Positions 5,873 through 5,995 of a stretch of 5,995 bases of DNA are shown piece by piece. Made by a program: the position numbers and the translations under genes. Within the stretch, counting starts at the first letter, position 1. Each line of letters begins with the position of its first letter. The notes beneath the pieces are model-generated. The model was not told the origin of the DNA, did no database searches, and saw only the letters and a program-made list of their open reading frames with translations. Source of the DNA: a bacterium (GTDB taxonomy: Bacteria; Bacillota; Clostridia; Oscillospirales; Acutalibacteraceae); NCBI GenBank assembly GCA_020627425.1, contig JAHKXX010000227.1:1-5995 (forward strand), given 5' to 3'.

Positions 5873-5893
5873 ACAACAGGGGAGTTCATATTT

Positions 5894-5995
5894 ATGAAAA
5901 AGCAATTTTTGGAAATCGGAAAAATAGTCGGAACTCACGGCCTGCGCGGCGAGTTGAGGGTAGACCCGTGGTGTGACGGCGCAGGCTTCCTGTGC
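5894..5995 (+). CDS. rimM: 16S rRNA processing protein RimM, N-terminal fragment cut by window edge
   Basis: Only the first 34 codons are in the window; the family length is about 165-180. The N-terminus FLEIGKIVGTHGLRGELRV (residues 5-23) is the RimM signature of the first beta-barrel domain. RimM binds the 30S subunit, contacting protein uS19, and helps mature the 3' domain of 16S rRNA. The ATG at 5894 has GGGGAG 9 nt upstream. In related genomes trmD and rplS follow. Position after khpA matches the conserved operon, but here an intrinsic terminator intervenes, and its ribosome binding site repeats part of the terminator sequence (GAGTTC). Confidence 0.95.
   Translation, partial: MKKQFLEIGKIVGTHGLRGELRVDPWCDGAGFLC

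Noticed and set aside
1..5995. CRISPR arrays, tRNA or rRNA genes, insertion sequences, integrases
   Set aside because: I saw no regularly spaced repeats, no tRNA-like cloverleaf with a T-loop, no transposase frame and no long terminal inverted repeats.

Overview
The window looks like a chromosomal segment from a low-to-mid G+C Clostridia-type member of the Bacillota, possibly a Ruminococcus-like Oscillospiraceae. This is inferred from the gene order ylxM-ffh-rpsP-khpA-rimM, strong purine-rich Shine-Dalgarno sites, TTG starts and the protein sequences. No 16S or other marker is present to settle the taxon.

Left part, minus strand (1-970): a DMT/EamA-family multi-pass membrane transporter. It starts at a TTG at 900 and runs off the left edge, probably only a few residues short of its C-terminus. 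A 26-codon upstream reading frame with its own ribosome binding site overlaps the transporter start.

Middle part, minus strand (1061-3184): a compact type II restriction-modification operon. It encodes a DNA cytosine-C5 methyltransferase with an N-terminal XRE-like helix-turn-helix domain, followed with a 14-bp overlap by an Eco47II-family restriction endonuclease. The expected target from family knowledge is GGNCC. I found no GGNCC site anywhere in the 5,995 bases, while the same-composition control CCNGG occurs seven times. The operon has a recognisable promoter, and sampled sequence is AT-richer than the flanking housekeeping operon, which fits acquisition by transfer.

Right part, plus strand (3243-5995): the conserved signal-recognition/ribosome-maturation operon. 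It is driven by a perfect consensus sigma-A promoter (TTGACA, 17-nt spacer, extended TATAAT). The genes are ylxM (helix-turn-helix protein), ffh (SRP GTPase), rpsP (ribosomal protein bS16), khpA (KH-domain RNA-binding protein) and the start of rimM (16S rRNA processing factor). A structured khpA-rimM intergenic region holds a 9-bp stem-loop and then a strong intrinsic terminator only 22 nt before the rimM start codon, so rimM and the genes beyond it may be expressed by controlled read-through.

I did not find a wholly undescribed system. The items most worth checking are the GGNCC depletion, the structured terminator region before rimM, and the overlapping small reading frame ahead of the transporter.
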